Shown here piece after piece: positions 1 through 5,983 of a stretch of 8,641 nucleotides of DNA. The DNA lies in the NCBI GenBank assembly GCA_937915955.1, contig CALGIB010000269.1, positions 1-8,641 of the forward strand, in the 5' to 3' direction. Each line of letters begins with the position of its first letter. Position 1 is the first letter of the stretch. This DNA is from an uncultured Pseudomonadota bacterium. GTDB taxonomy: Bacteria > Myxococcota_A > UBA796 > CAJQPC01. The notes beneath the pieces are model-generated. The model ran no database searches, was not told the origin of the DNA, and saw nothing but the letters and a program-made list of their open reading frames with translations. A program made the translations under genes and the position numbers.

Positions 1-61
1 GCTGGAGCTCGCGCACCACGTGGCGTCCGACCTGACCCATCCCGACGACGATGACGTACAT
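1..61 (-). CDS. TrkA_N/RCK-type NAD-binding protein, N-terminal fragment
   Basis: Only the first 20 codons are in the window; the gene runs off the left edge. They read MYVIVVGMGQVGRHVVRELQ, a beta strand followed by the GxGxxG dinucleotide-binding loop (G7-M-G-Q-V-G) and the start of a helix. This is the typical opening of the TrkA_N/RCK_N Rossmann fold. Such proteins sit on the cytoplasmic face of K+ channels, Trk/Ktr transporters and Kef-type antiporters and gate them in response to NAD(H) or other nucleotides. The ATG start at 61 is supported by a strong Shine-Dalgarno AGGGAGG at 73-67, five bases upstream, and it lies one base after the antiporter stop codon. In KefB/KefC the antiporter and this domain form one polypeptide; here they appear as two coupled genes. 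Whether an RCK_C or other domain follows cannot be seen. Other Rossmann proteins are possible, but the antiporter next door favours RCK. Confidence 0.82.
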   Translation of the reverse strand, partial: MYVIVVGMGQVGRHVVRELQ

Positions 62-62
62 C

Positions 63-1277
63 TCAGCCTCCCTCGGCCAGGACTTCGGGCTCCGGGTAGC
101 CCTCGGCGCGGATGTCCCCGGCGTCGATGAGCAGGCCCTTGAGCAGGCGCGCGGACCAGAGCTCGTTCAGCAGCACGCTGGCCAGCACGGCCGTGACCAC
201 CAGCGCGGAGACCGGCGAGTCCGAGTACACGAGCTGGAAGTTGAGCGCCATGGCGACCGCGACCTCGCCCTGACCCAGCATGCCCCGGCCGATGTCCCGG
301 CGGACGGAGGGCCCCGCGGTCAGCGCGGAGAACCAGCCCGCGGCCAGGCGGCTGCCGCCTCGGAGCAGCGCGTAGGCCAGCGCGAACACGAAGATGGGCA
401 GGGCGACGGGGCGCCACATGGCCCCCGCGAAGATGAGCAGCACGATGTACATCGGGCCGCGGGTGCGCTCGAGCACCTCCAGGAGCGCCTGGCTCGAGGC
501 GTCCCGAGCGTTGAACAGCATCGAGAAGCCCAGCGCCATGTTGATGAGCAAGGGCGACAGCTCCAGGTAGTGGGCCGCGCCGGAGCTGAACACGATGATG
601 CCGACCAGGCTCAGGAACTGCTTGTCGGCGTCCTGCTCGTCCTTGAGGAAGAAGCGGAACAGGCCGCCCAGGAGCAGGCCCAGGCCCACCGAGATCACGT
701 ACCACTCCGGGCGGGTGATGGGCGTGTCCCGCCAGGGGATCTCGGCCTCCTGGCGGAAGGCCGCGAAGATCGCCCCGAAGGCCGCGATGGCCAGGAACTC
801 CGCGAGCCGCGAGGACTGGACCAGGGTGCTGGTCAGCTCGCCCTCGGCTCGGAACCGCACCTTGACGAGCTGGATGATCACGGGGGCCGTGGCCATGGCC
901 GCGACGCCCAGGACCAGCGCGCCCATCAGCCGGTCCTCGCCGGCTCCGAGCCAGGGGTGGGCGAGGGCGACCCAGGCCACGCCGAAGACCAGCCCGAAGG
1001 TGCCGACGCTGGCGACGATGCTGACCATCATCGAGCCCGAGGTGTCGCCCAGGAGCTTCTGAGGGTTCAGCGAGGCGCCGTAGAGCAGGCCCACCCAGCC
1101 GATGGCCAGGGACATCAGCGGCGAGAGCTGGCGCAGGCTCTGCTCGTCGATGAGGTCCACCACCGCCGGTCCGACGAGCACGCCCAGCAGCATGTACTCG
1201 CTGCCGGTCGTGAACAGGAAGCGGCCCTGCGCCCACTTGACCACGAAGTGGAAGAGCAGGAACGCGAGGGCTGCCAC
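63..1277 (-). CDS. CPA2/Kef-type cation:proton antiporter, membrane domain only
   Basis: This is a hydrophobic integral membrane protein of 404 aa with about 11-12 membrane segments, fitting the Na+/H+ exchanger domain (CPA2, Kef-like). It would exchange Na+ or K+ for protons at the inner membrane. Landmarks are a first core segment with LLGVLVGPAVVD (30-41), the TM4/5 region with AMATAPVIIQLVKV (127-140) and SSRLAEFLAI (155-164), and a late GQGEVAVAMALNF motif (335-347) matching the G-x-G-E segment near the end of such exchangers. There is no C-terminal RCK domain; the next gene, one base away, supplies a Rossmann start instead. The usual Asp pair of TM5 appears as Ala159-Glu160. The GTG at 1277 is the first conventional start after the in-frame TGA at 1316-1314, but it gives a short first helix and has no clear ribosome site. 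A CTG at 1310-1308 (MPSPALLAAI...) would restore a full helix. Confidence 0.88.
   Translation of the reverse strand: MAALAFLLFHFVVKWAQGRFLFTTGSEYMLLGVLVGPAVVDLIDEQSLRQLSPLMSLAIGWVGLLYGASLNPQKLLGDTSGSMMVSIVASVGTFGLVFGVAWVALAHPWLGAGEDRLMGALVLGVAAMATAPVIIQLVKVRFRAEGELTSTLVQSSRLAEFLAIAAFGAIFAAFRQEAEIPWRDTPITRPEWYVISVGLGLLLGGLFRFFLKDEQDADKQFLSLVGIIVFSSGAAHYLELSPLLINMALGFSMLFNARDASSQALLEVLERTRGPMYIVLLIFAGAMWRPVALPIFVFALAYALLRGGSRLAAGWFSALTAGPSVRRDIGRGMLGQGEVAVAMALNFQLVYSDSPVSALVVTAVLASVLLNELWSARLLKGLLIDAGDIRAEGYPEPEVLAEGG
67..73 (-). promoter_or_regulatory. Shine-Dalgarno site for the TrkA_N-type gene
   Basis: On the minus strand AGGGAGG lies five bases before the ATG at 61, inside the last codons of the antiporter gene (Glu-Gly-Gly-stop). 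It fixes the start of the fragmentary gene and implies translation coupled to the antiporter. Confidence 0.7.
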
Positions 1278-1313
1278 GGCGATGGCGGCGAGGAGCGCTG
1301 GACTAGGCAGAGA

Positions 1314-1991
1314 TCAACCGGAGAAGCAGATGCTCGTCTCCCACGAATAGTGCGCGGGAGGCTCGAGCGCCTCGGTGTCGGGTTCGAAGACGCCGCGGGC
1401 GTAGTCCGTGCTGCCCGAGACGACGGTGTTGCCGTCCAGGATGTACATGAACACCAGCATGGCGTTCTCCCAGTTCAGGTTCCCGGAGGGGGTCAGCGTG
1501 TCGAAGACGACGATGAACTCGGCCTCCCACTTCTCGCCGTACTCGAACTTCTTGCCGTCGGGGTGGTCCCAGGTGCTGAGGTAGTTGACCGCCGGGCAGC
1601 CCTCGGGGCCCGACTTCACGGTGCCGTAGTAGCCCTCCTCCGCCTCGCTCGCGTTGAGCTGGGTGAGGGTGGAGGCGGTCACGGGGGTGCCGCTGTAGCT
1701 GAGCTCGTCGACGCAGTCGTCGTCGTAGCCGGCGTCCGGGTAGATCCAGTACCAGGTCTCGGTCAGGGTCAGGTTGCCGTCGGCGTCCGTGCTGCCCTCG
1801 CCCAGGATGTGGGCCGCGGTGTGGTAGTCGCCGTCGTCGTCCTTGCAGCCGTCCGGATCCCACTTGTCGGCGTACTCGGCTGGGATCAGCGGGTGTCCGC
1901 CGGGGCCGCTGTCCGCGGTGTCCTGCGTCGTGTCCTTGTTGCCGTTCCCGCCCGCGGGATCACAGCTGATGAGCAGGAGCGACAGGAGCAT
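1314..1991 (-). CDS. Unrecognised lipoprotein of the ion-transport unit
   Basis: This 225-aa protein has a very short lipoprotein signal, MLLSLLLISC, with the lipobox LISC and acylated Cys10. A flexible Gly/Asn/Asp/Thr linker (about 11-33, including DTTQDTADSGPGG) follows, as is common in myxobacterial-type lipoproteins. The body (34-225) is acidic and rich in Tyr and Trp, with a DDDGD stretch (51-55) and four further cysteines (49, 93, 132, 222) that could form two disulfides. I do not recognise the family and assign no function. It should be anchored on the periplasmic side. The ATG at 1991 is chosen over the GTG at 1997 because GAGG lies five bases before it, whereas the GTG would overlap that site. 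It starts 24 nt after the RCK_C gene and ends 36 nt before the antiporter GTG, so it is probably cotranscribed with both. Confidence 0.8.
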   Translation of the reverse strand: MLLSLLLISCDPAGGNGNKDTTQDTADSGPGGHPLIPAEYADKWDPDGCKDDDGDYHTAAHILGEGSTDADGNLTLTETWYWIYPDAGYDDDCVDELSYSGTPVTASTLTQLNASEAEEGYYGTVKSGPEGCPAVNYLSTWDHPDGKKFEYGEKWEAEFIVVFDTLTPSGNLNWENAMLVFMYILDGNTVVSGSTDYARGVFEPDTEALEPPAHYSWETSICFSG

Positions 1992-1996
1992 GCACA

Positions 1997-2000
1997 CCTC
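1997..2000 (-). promoter_or_regulatory. Shine-Dalgarno site deciding the lipoprotein start
   Basis: On the minus strand GAGG precedes the ATG at 1991 by five bases. The alternative in-frame GTG at 1997 overlaps this motif, so it could not use it. An in-frame TAG at 2018-2016, which is also the stop of the gene before, rules out any longer N-terminus. Confidence 0.55.
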
Positions 2001-2015
2001 GGATGGGCGGCCAGT

Positions 2016-2696
2016 CTAACCCTGACCGCCGGTCTCCGGGCGGAAGGCGTCCTGGACCGAGGCCAGCGCGCCGTAGAGCACGACGTGCTGCCCCGCCAGG
2101 AAGACCCAGTCGGGGCTGGGCACCGCCATGACGCGGGCCCCGTCCTCGACGGCCAGCACTTGCAGCTGACGCTCACGGAGGTCCAGGTCCTTCAAGGACC
2201 TGCCGACGACGCGGCTGGCCTGGGGCACCTCGATGCGGGTGATGCCGAAGCCCCGCTTGTAGAGCAGGAGCTCCTCGTGGGGCACCGACTCCTGCATGCG
2301 CGGCGCCAGCACCCGCCTCAGCCAGTCGCCGAGGACCTGATCCCCGAGCTTCCGCAGCAGCCACCAGGCCAGCAGAGCTGCGGCGGCCAGCGAGCCGATG
2401 TTCCGCAGGGACACGCCGATCGAGTCGGTGTCGACCGAGGTGACCAGGCTGGCGATGACGGTGGCCGTTCCGGCGTAGCCCAGCAGGATGAGCAGGCTGG
2501 TGATGCGCCGCCGCACGGGGTGGGACACCACCCGCTCGGTCACGCGCGTGGTGAAGCCGGTGCCGGTGAAGGCGCTGAGCGCCTGGAAGTGGCTGGTCTC
2601 GCGGTCCAGGCCGGTGAGCTCGTAGGCGGCTGCGCCAGCGAGCACGACGACATAGGCCGAGCCGATGGTCAGGACCAGGAGGATGACGGGGAGCAC
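2016..2696 (-). CDS. Small membrane protein with TrkH-like pore-loop motif and C-terminal RCK_C (TrkA_C) domain
   Basis: The protein has 226 aa. Hydrophobic segments lie at about 3-25, 64-87 and 100-115. Between the first two is FQALSAFTGTGFTT (37-50), which resembles the selectivity-filter loops of TrkH/KtrB K+ transporters, followed by a basic HPVRRR (59-64). After a cytoplasmic linker, residues about 148-216 look like an RCK_C/TrkA_C regulatory domain: GITRIEVPQASRVVGRSLKD, then LDLRERQLQVLAV, then WVFLAGQHVVLYG. From memory, proteins of this layout are annotated as TrkA C-terminal domain proteins or potassium transporter TrkA, but I know of no characterised member. The GTG at 2696 is the only reasonable start after an in-frame TGA upstream; no clear ribosome site is visible. 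The gene follows the cotransporter after 81 nt and precedes the lipoprotein by 24 nt. A role in K+ sensing or flux is an inference. Confidence 0.83.
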   Translation of the reverse strand: MLPVILLVLTIGSAYVVVLAGAAAYELTGLDRETSHFQALSAFTGTGFTTRVTERVVSHPVRRRITSLLILLGYAGTATVIASLVTSVDTDSIGVSLRNIGSLAAAALLAWWLLRKLGDQVLGDWLRRVLAPRMQESVPHEELLLYKRGFGITRIEVPQASRVVGRSLKDLDLRERQLQVLAVEDGARVMAVPSPDWVFLAGQHVVLYGALASVQDAFRPETGGQG

Positions 2697-2714
2697 GCCG
2701 GGGAGTCTACGCGC

Positions 2715-2739
2715 AGCGCTCGGCCTCGTCGCCGGCGCT
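2715..2739 (-). other. GC-rich hairpin in the gap between the cotransporter and RCK_C genes
   Basis: AGCGCTCGGC (2715-2724) can pair with GCCGGCGCT (2731-2739) around a six-base loop, giving nine pairs with one bulged base. It lies in the 81-nt gap 2697-2777, the largest gap inside the minus-strand unit. No T-run follows in the direction of transcription, so it is not a standard intrinsic terminator. It could be an RNA-stability or attenuation element. At this GC content such stems also arise by chance. Confidence 0.3.
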
Positions 2740-2777
2740 CAGGCTGGTCGCGCGCCCGGCGGGCTCGGGCGGCGGTC

Positions 2778-4997
2778 TCAGGCTCGCGCGGACTCCCGCC
2801 CGGAGTCGAGCACGAAGAGCGAGGTCGAGCGGGCCAGCGTGGTGACGCGCTCGGCCAGGTCGGGGTTGGGCTCCTCGCGGTGCAGACCGAAGATGGACAG
2901 GTCGGCGGGCGGGGTCCGCGTGAGCGCCTGCTCGAAGGTGCCGGCGACCACCAGGCGCTGCACCTGAGGGCCGAAGCGGGCCAGATCGCAGAGGTCCAGC
3001 AGGAAGCGCTCGGCCGCACCGCGCGAGGCCTCGTCCGGGACCACCGTGATCACGCGCAGGGCCCCCCCCCAGACCCGCGACAGGCGGTAGCCCATCAGCA
3101 GGATCAGGTTCAGGTTGCCCGAGTCGAAGGCCTGGTCGGCCTCCCAGCCGTCCAACCCGCGGCGGACCCAGAGGTGGATGTCCCGGGCCTGCCCGAGGCC
3201 CGCCTCGGGGTGGCTGCAGAGCAGCGCGACGCCGATGTGGTTGTGCAGGGCGATCTGGATGACGGCTGAGAGCTCCTGTCGCCGGGTGCCGGGTGGGGGC
3301 ATGCGCAGGAACAGCAGGTTGGGGCGGAAGAAGGCCCCCTGCAGGGCCTGCATGCCGACGCCGACGCCGGTGGTGTAGGAGCTCAGGCCCACCGTGCTCC
3401 AGCGGGCCTCGACGCCGCGGGTGCGGATGTCGCGGCCGATGCGCTCCAGCGTCTCGTCCAGCTCGCCGCGGTCCATGCGCGTGGCCAGGCCCAACAACTT
3501 CACGCTGCCCTCGGGGCGCGCCAGGTCCAGCAGCACCCGGATGCCTCCACGCAGCTCCTCGCGGTCCTCGACCGGCACCAGGATGTGGGGCTTCCAGGCC
3601 CGCACGTTGTCCAGGTCATCGGGGGTGACCTTGCCGGCCGCCCACTCGGCGATGCCCACGAAGAAGCTGCTGCGGACGGCGTCGCCTTCGCTGTGCAGGC
3701 CCTTGTGGCGGATGAACAGGTACAGGCCGAAGACCAGCGCGACCGAGACCAGCGAGAACGTCGGGTTCACGATGAACATCGAGAACGCACAGCCCAGCAG
3801 GCCCATCAGAGGGACGGCGATGGGCACGTCCAGGGTCGGCCGGTAGCTGACCAGCCCCAGGCCCTTCTCGATGAGCACCACCACGTTGATCATGCAGTAG
3901 GTGATCAGGAAGAACATCGTGACCATGGGCGCGATGTTGTTCAGGTCGCGCAGCATGATGCAGGCCAGCGTGATGGCGCCCGTGACCAGCAGCGCGTTGC
4001 GGGGCTCGCCGCCGCGCAGCTCGGACAGGCGCTCGCCCTGGGGCAGGATCTCGGCCTGCCCCAGGGCCGCGAGCAGGCGTGGCCCGCCGACCAGACCCGC
4101 CAGCGCGGACGACGCCGTGGCGCCGAGCAGTCCGGCTACGACCAGACCCGGCACCCAGGCGCGGTCGATGAGCAGGTTGGTGTTGTCGACCAGCTCGTCC
4201 AGCGTGCCGATCCGGGCCGCCCAGACCGCGACGCCCACGTAGATCACCGCGCCCACCCCGATCGCGGCCAGGGTGCCGCGGGGGATGGCCCGGCGAGGAT
4301 CCGTGAGGTTCCCGGACATGTTGGCCCCGGCGAGGATGCCGGTGGTCGCGGGGAAGAAGACCGCGAAGACGGCCCAGAAGTCGAGGTCGAAGTCGCCGAT
4401 CCAGGTGATCTCGAGGTCCTGGACCGCCGGGGCGTCGCTGCCGAACATGCTGATGAGCGAGAGCCCGATGATGCCCAGGATGAAGTACTGCGCCTTGAAG
4501 GCCAGTCCGGCGCTCTTGTAGGCCAGCGCGAAGAGCGCCGCGAAGACCACGAGGTCGACCAGCAGGGCGTTGTGGCCGGGGAAGATCCAGAGCCAGCCCT
4601 CGCGGAAGCCGAAGATGTACATGGTCACGCTGAGCGGGCGCGTCAGGAACAGCGGGATGCCGATGCTGCCCCCGACCTCGATGCCCAGGCTGCGGCTCAT
4701 GATGGCGAAGGGGCCGCCCGGGCCGATGCGCGTGTTCGTCGCCACCGAGGACAGGGACAGGCCCGTGCAGGTCGTGATCAGCAGGCCCAGCCCGAGGATC
4801 GCGAGCGCTCCGCCCAGCCCGGCGTGGCCCACCACCCAGCCCATCCGGACGTACATGATGACGCCGAGGATGGTCAGCAGAGTGGGGAGGAAGACCCCGG
4901 TGAAGGTGCCGAACTGCTGGGGCGTCTGGGGCTCGGAGCCGAGGCCCTCGGCCAGGCGCATCGCAGCTCGACGGGCTGCTCGCAGGCGCTCCCCCAT
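2778..4997 (-). CDS. SLC12-type (cation-chloride cotransporter-like) transporter
   Basis: This 739-aa protein belongs to the APC superfamily and is closest in look to SLC12 Na-K-Cl cotransporters. The membrane domain is at about 30-430 (roughly 12 segments) and a soluble C-terminal domain at about 431-739. Shared SLC12 landmarks are LTILGVIMYVRMGWVVGHAG (41-60, TM1), the SVATNTRIGPGGPFAIMSRS region with SLG (84-105, TM3), FFPATTGILAGANMSGNL (214-231, TM6, chloride-site region) and SSALAGLVGGPRLL (296-309, TM8, the Ser pair of the sodium site). The C-terminal part begins with RAWKPHILV (466-474), like the corresponding domain of NKCC proteins, and has an alternating alpha/beta USP-like pattern. 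Both TM3 tyrosines of NKCC1 are replaced (Phe97, Ala98). The ATG at 4997 overlaps the stop of the SDR gene by one base (TGATG), so translation is probably coupled. The same frame stays open upstream to 5213, but that part lies inside the SDR gene. The substrate cannot be fixed from sequence. Confidence 0.92.
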   Translation of the reverse strand: MGERLRAARRAAMRLAEGLGSEPQTPQQFGTFTGVFLPTLLTILGVIMYVRMGWVVGHAGLGGALAILGLGLLITTCTGLSLSSVATNTRIGPGGPFAIMSRSLGIEVGGSIGIPLFLTRPLSVTMYIFGFREGWLWIFPGHNALLVDLVVFAALFALAYKSAGLAFKAQYFILGIIGLSLISMFGSDAPAVQDLEITWIGDFDLDFWAVFAVFFPATTGILAGANMSGNLTDPRRAIPRGTLAAIGVGAVIYVGVAVWAARIGTLDELVDNTNLLIDRAWVPGLVVAGLLGATASSALAGLVGGPRLLAALGQAEILPQGERLSELRGGEPRNALLVTGAITLACIMLRDLNNIAPMVTMFFLITYCMINVVVLIEKGLGLVSYRPTLDVPIAVPLMGLLGCAFSMFIVNPTFSLVSVALVFGLYLFIRHKGLHSEGDAVRSSFFVGIAEWAAGKVTPDDLDNVRAWKPHILVPVEDREELRGGIRVLLDLARPEGSVKLLGLATRMDRGELDETLERIGRDIRTRGVEARWSTVGLSSYTTGVGVGMQALQGAFFRPNLLFLRMPPPGTRRQELSAVIQIALHNHIGVALLCSHPEAGLGQARDIHLWVRRGLDGWEADQAFDSGNLNLILLMGYRLSRVWGGALRVITVVPDEASRGAAERFLLDLCDLARFGPQVQRLVVAGTFEQALTRTPPADLSIFGLHREEPNPDLAERVTTLARSTSLFVLDSGRESARA
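3062..3070 (-). repeat. Nine-base G homopolymer inside the SLC12-type gene
   Basis: The coding strand has nine consecutive G, encoding part of VWGGAL near residues 641-646 of the transporter. A one-base slip would change the last ~97 residues of the soluble domain while leaving the membrane domain intact. As given, the frame is open and protein-like on both sides. Confidence 0.85.
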
Positions 4998-5983
4998 CAG
5001 CCAGCCGGATCCCCCGTCGTGATCGGCCAGTCCACCGGCGTCTGGGGTTCGAAGCCCAGGACCTGTCGCGCCCGCGTGCCGTCCAGGACGGAGCAGAAGT
5101 GGAAGCGGCGCAGGTTCATGCCGTAGCTGAAGTCGTGCCCGCGCAGGCGACGACGGGTCCGGTAGAAGGCCGACGCCAGCACGCCGGGGACCGGCATCCC
5201 CGGAACGCCCCACTGCCGGGAGATGGACGACAGCGGCAGGGTGTCCTTGCCGGGTATGTTGAACACGCCCTGGACACCGAAGGCCTTGGCCGCCAGCTCG
5301 AGCGCCAGCACAGCGTCATCGACGGACAGCACGTTGGTCATGGGGTCGAAGCCGACGGGGCGCAGCGCCACCGAGGCGTCCAGCCAGTCCCAGATCTGGC
5401 TGCCGCAGCCGGGCGCGAGCACCTCGGCGCAGCGCAGCACGGCGATCTCGAGGCTGCTCAGGCCCATGCGGGCGCAGGCCGTCAGGTCGGCCTCGACGCG
5501 GTCCCGGATCCACTGGGGCGAGCCCGAGGTCATGTTCAGCGGGTGGTCCTCGGTCACCAGGATGGGGAGGTCGTGCTTGACCTGGTAGACCTCGGCGTGG
5601 CTCTTGAAGACCAGCCGGCGGATGGTGGGGTGCCGCTCGCCCAGGTCCAGCAGGCTGCGCAGGGCGTCGACGTTCTGGGCGTGCACGCGCCCGCCCGAGT
5701 CCTTGGCGTCGCGGTGCATCGAGGTGTGGATGACCACCTCGACCCCGAGCTCCTTGGCCACGCCGAAGAGCAGGTTCCGCACGCGGCGGCTGCGCCCCAG
5801 ATCGACGCTGACGTAGGTGAGGCGGTCGCCGTAGCCCTGGGGCAGGGGGGCCTCGTCCTCGGGCTCGAGGCCCACCGCCAGCACCGACTCGATGCCCTCG
5901 TCCTCGAGCAGGCGGCGGATCAGGCGCTCGCCGATGGGCGTGGTCGCGCCGGTCACCATGACGCCCTGGATGTAGACGCTCAC
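4997..5983 (-). CDS. Atypical SDR / NAD-dependent epimerase-dehydratase-like protein
   Basis: The protein has 328 aa from a GTG start. It begins with a Rossmann strand and the extended-SDR glycine motif TGATTPIG (11-18). Further SDR features are DLGRSRRVRNLLFGVAKE (61-78), VVIHTSMH (83-90), the strand RLVFKSHAEVYQ (123-134), LRCAEVLAPG (183-192) and SVDDAVLALELA (220-231, the usual VDDxA region). At the position of the catalytic YxxxK the sequence is W158-I-R-D-R162, so the usual Tyr/Lys are absent. It may bind a dinucleotide without standard SDR chemistry. The GTG at 5983 is supported by GGGAGG eight bases upstream and overlaps the acyltransferase stop (GTGA); an internal ATG at 5959 (MVTGATTPIG) is the alternative. 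Pairs of an SDR of this type and an acyltransferase also occur in Actinobacteria (the galE2-Rv0502 region of Mycobacterium, from memory), which suggests a conserved joint role in lipid or envelope metabolism. Confidence 0.87.
   Translation of the reverse strand: MSVYIQGVMVTGATTPIGERLIRRLLEDEGIESVLAVGLEPEDEAPLPQGYGDRLTYVSVDLGRSRRVRNLLFGVAKELGVEVVIHTSMHRDAKDSGGRVHAQNVDALRSLLDLGERHPTIRRLVFKSHAEVYQVKHDLPILVTEDHPLNMTSGSPQWIRDRVEADLTACARMGLSSLEIAVLRCAEVLAPGCGSQIWDWLDASVALRPVGFDPMTNVLSVDDAVLALELAAKAFGVQGVFNIPGKDTLPLSSISRQWGVPGMPVPGVLASAFYRTRRRLRGHDFSYGMNLRRFHFCSVLDGTRARQVLGFEPQTPVDWPITTGDPAG

Noticed and set aside
1314..1316. Selenocysteine codon (TGA) between the lipoprotein and antiporter frames
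   Set aside because: The lipoprotein looks complete at this point, no selenoprotein context is known, and I could not make out a SECIS-like hairpin just downstream.
2715..2739. Rho-independent terminator between the cotransporter and RCK_C genes
   Set aside because: A GC hairpin exists, but no T-tract follows in the minus direction, so termination cannot be claimed from sequence.
51..3269. A 1072-codon open frame on the plus strand opposite the antiporter, lipoprotein, RCK_C and cotransporter genes
   Set aside because: Its product is a His/Gln/Asp/Arg/Val-rich low-complexity string with no fold-like pattern, and it crosses four minus-strand genes with clear families. It is a shadow caused by high GC codon bias.
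3585..5126. A 513-codon plus-strand open frame opposite the SLC12-type gene
   Set aside because: It has the same antisense composition (long runs rich in Asp, Gln, His and Arg), no membrane or domain pattern and no ribosome site; the minus strand encodes a well-recognised transporter.
4998..5213. Upstream extension of the SLC12 frame by 72 residues
   Set aside because: These residues lie entirely within the SDR coding sequence and are Pro/Arg/Gly-rich without SLC12 similarity. The ATG at 4997 overlaps the SDR stop as expected for coupling.
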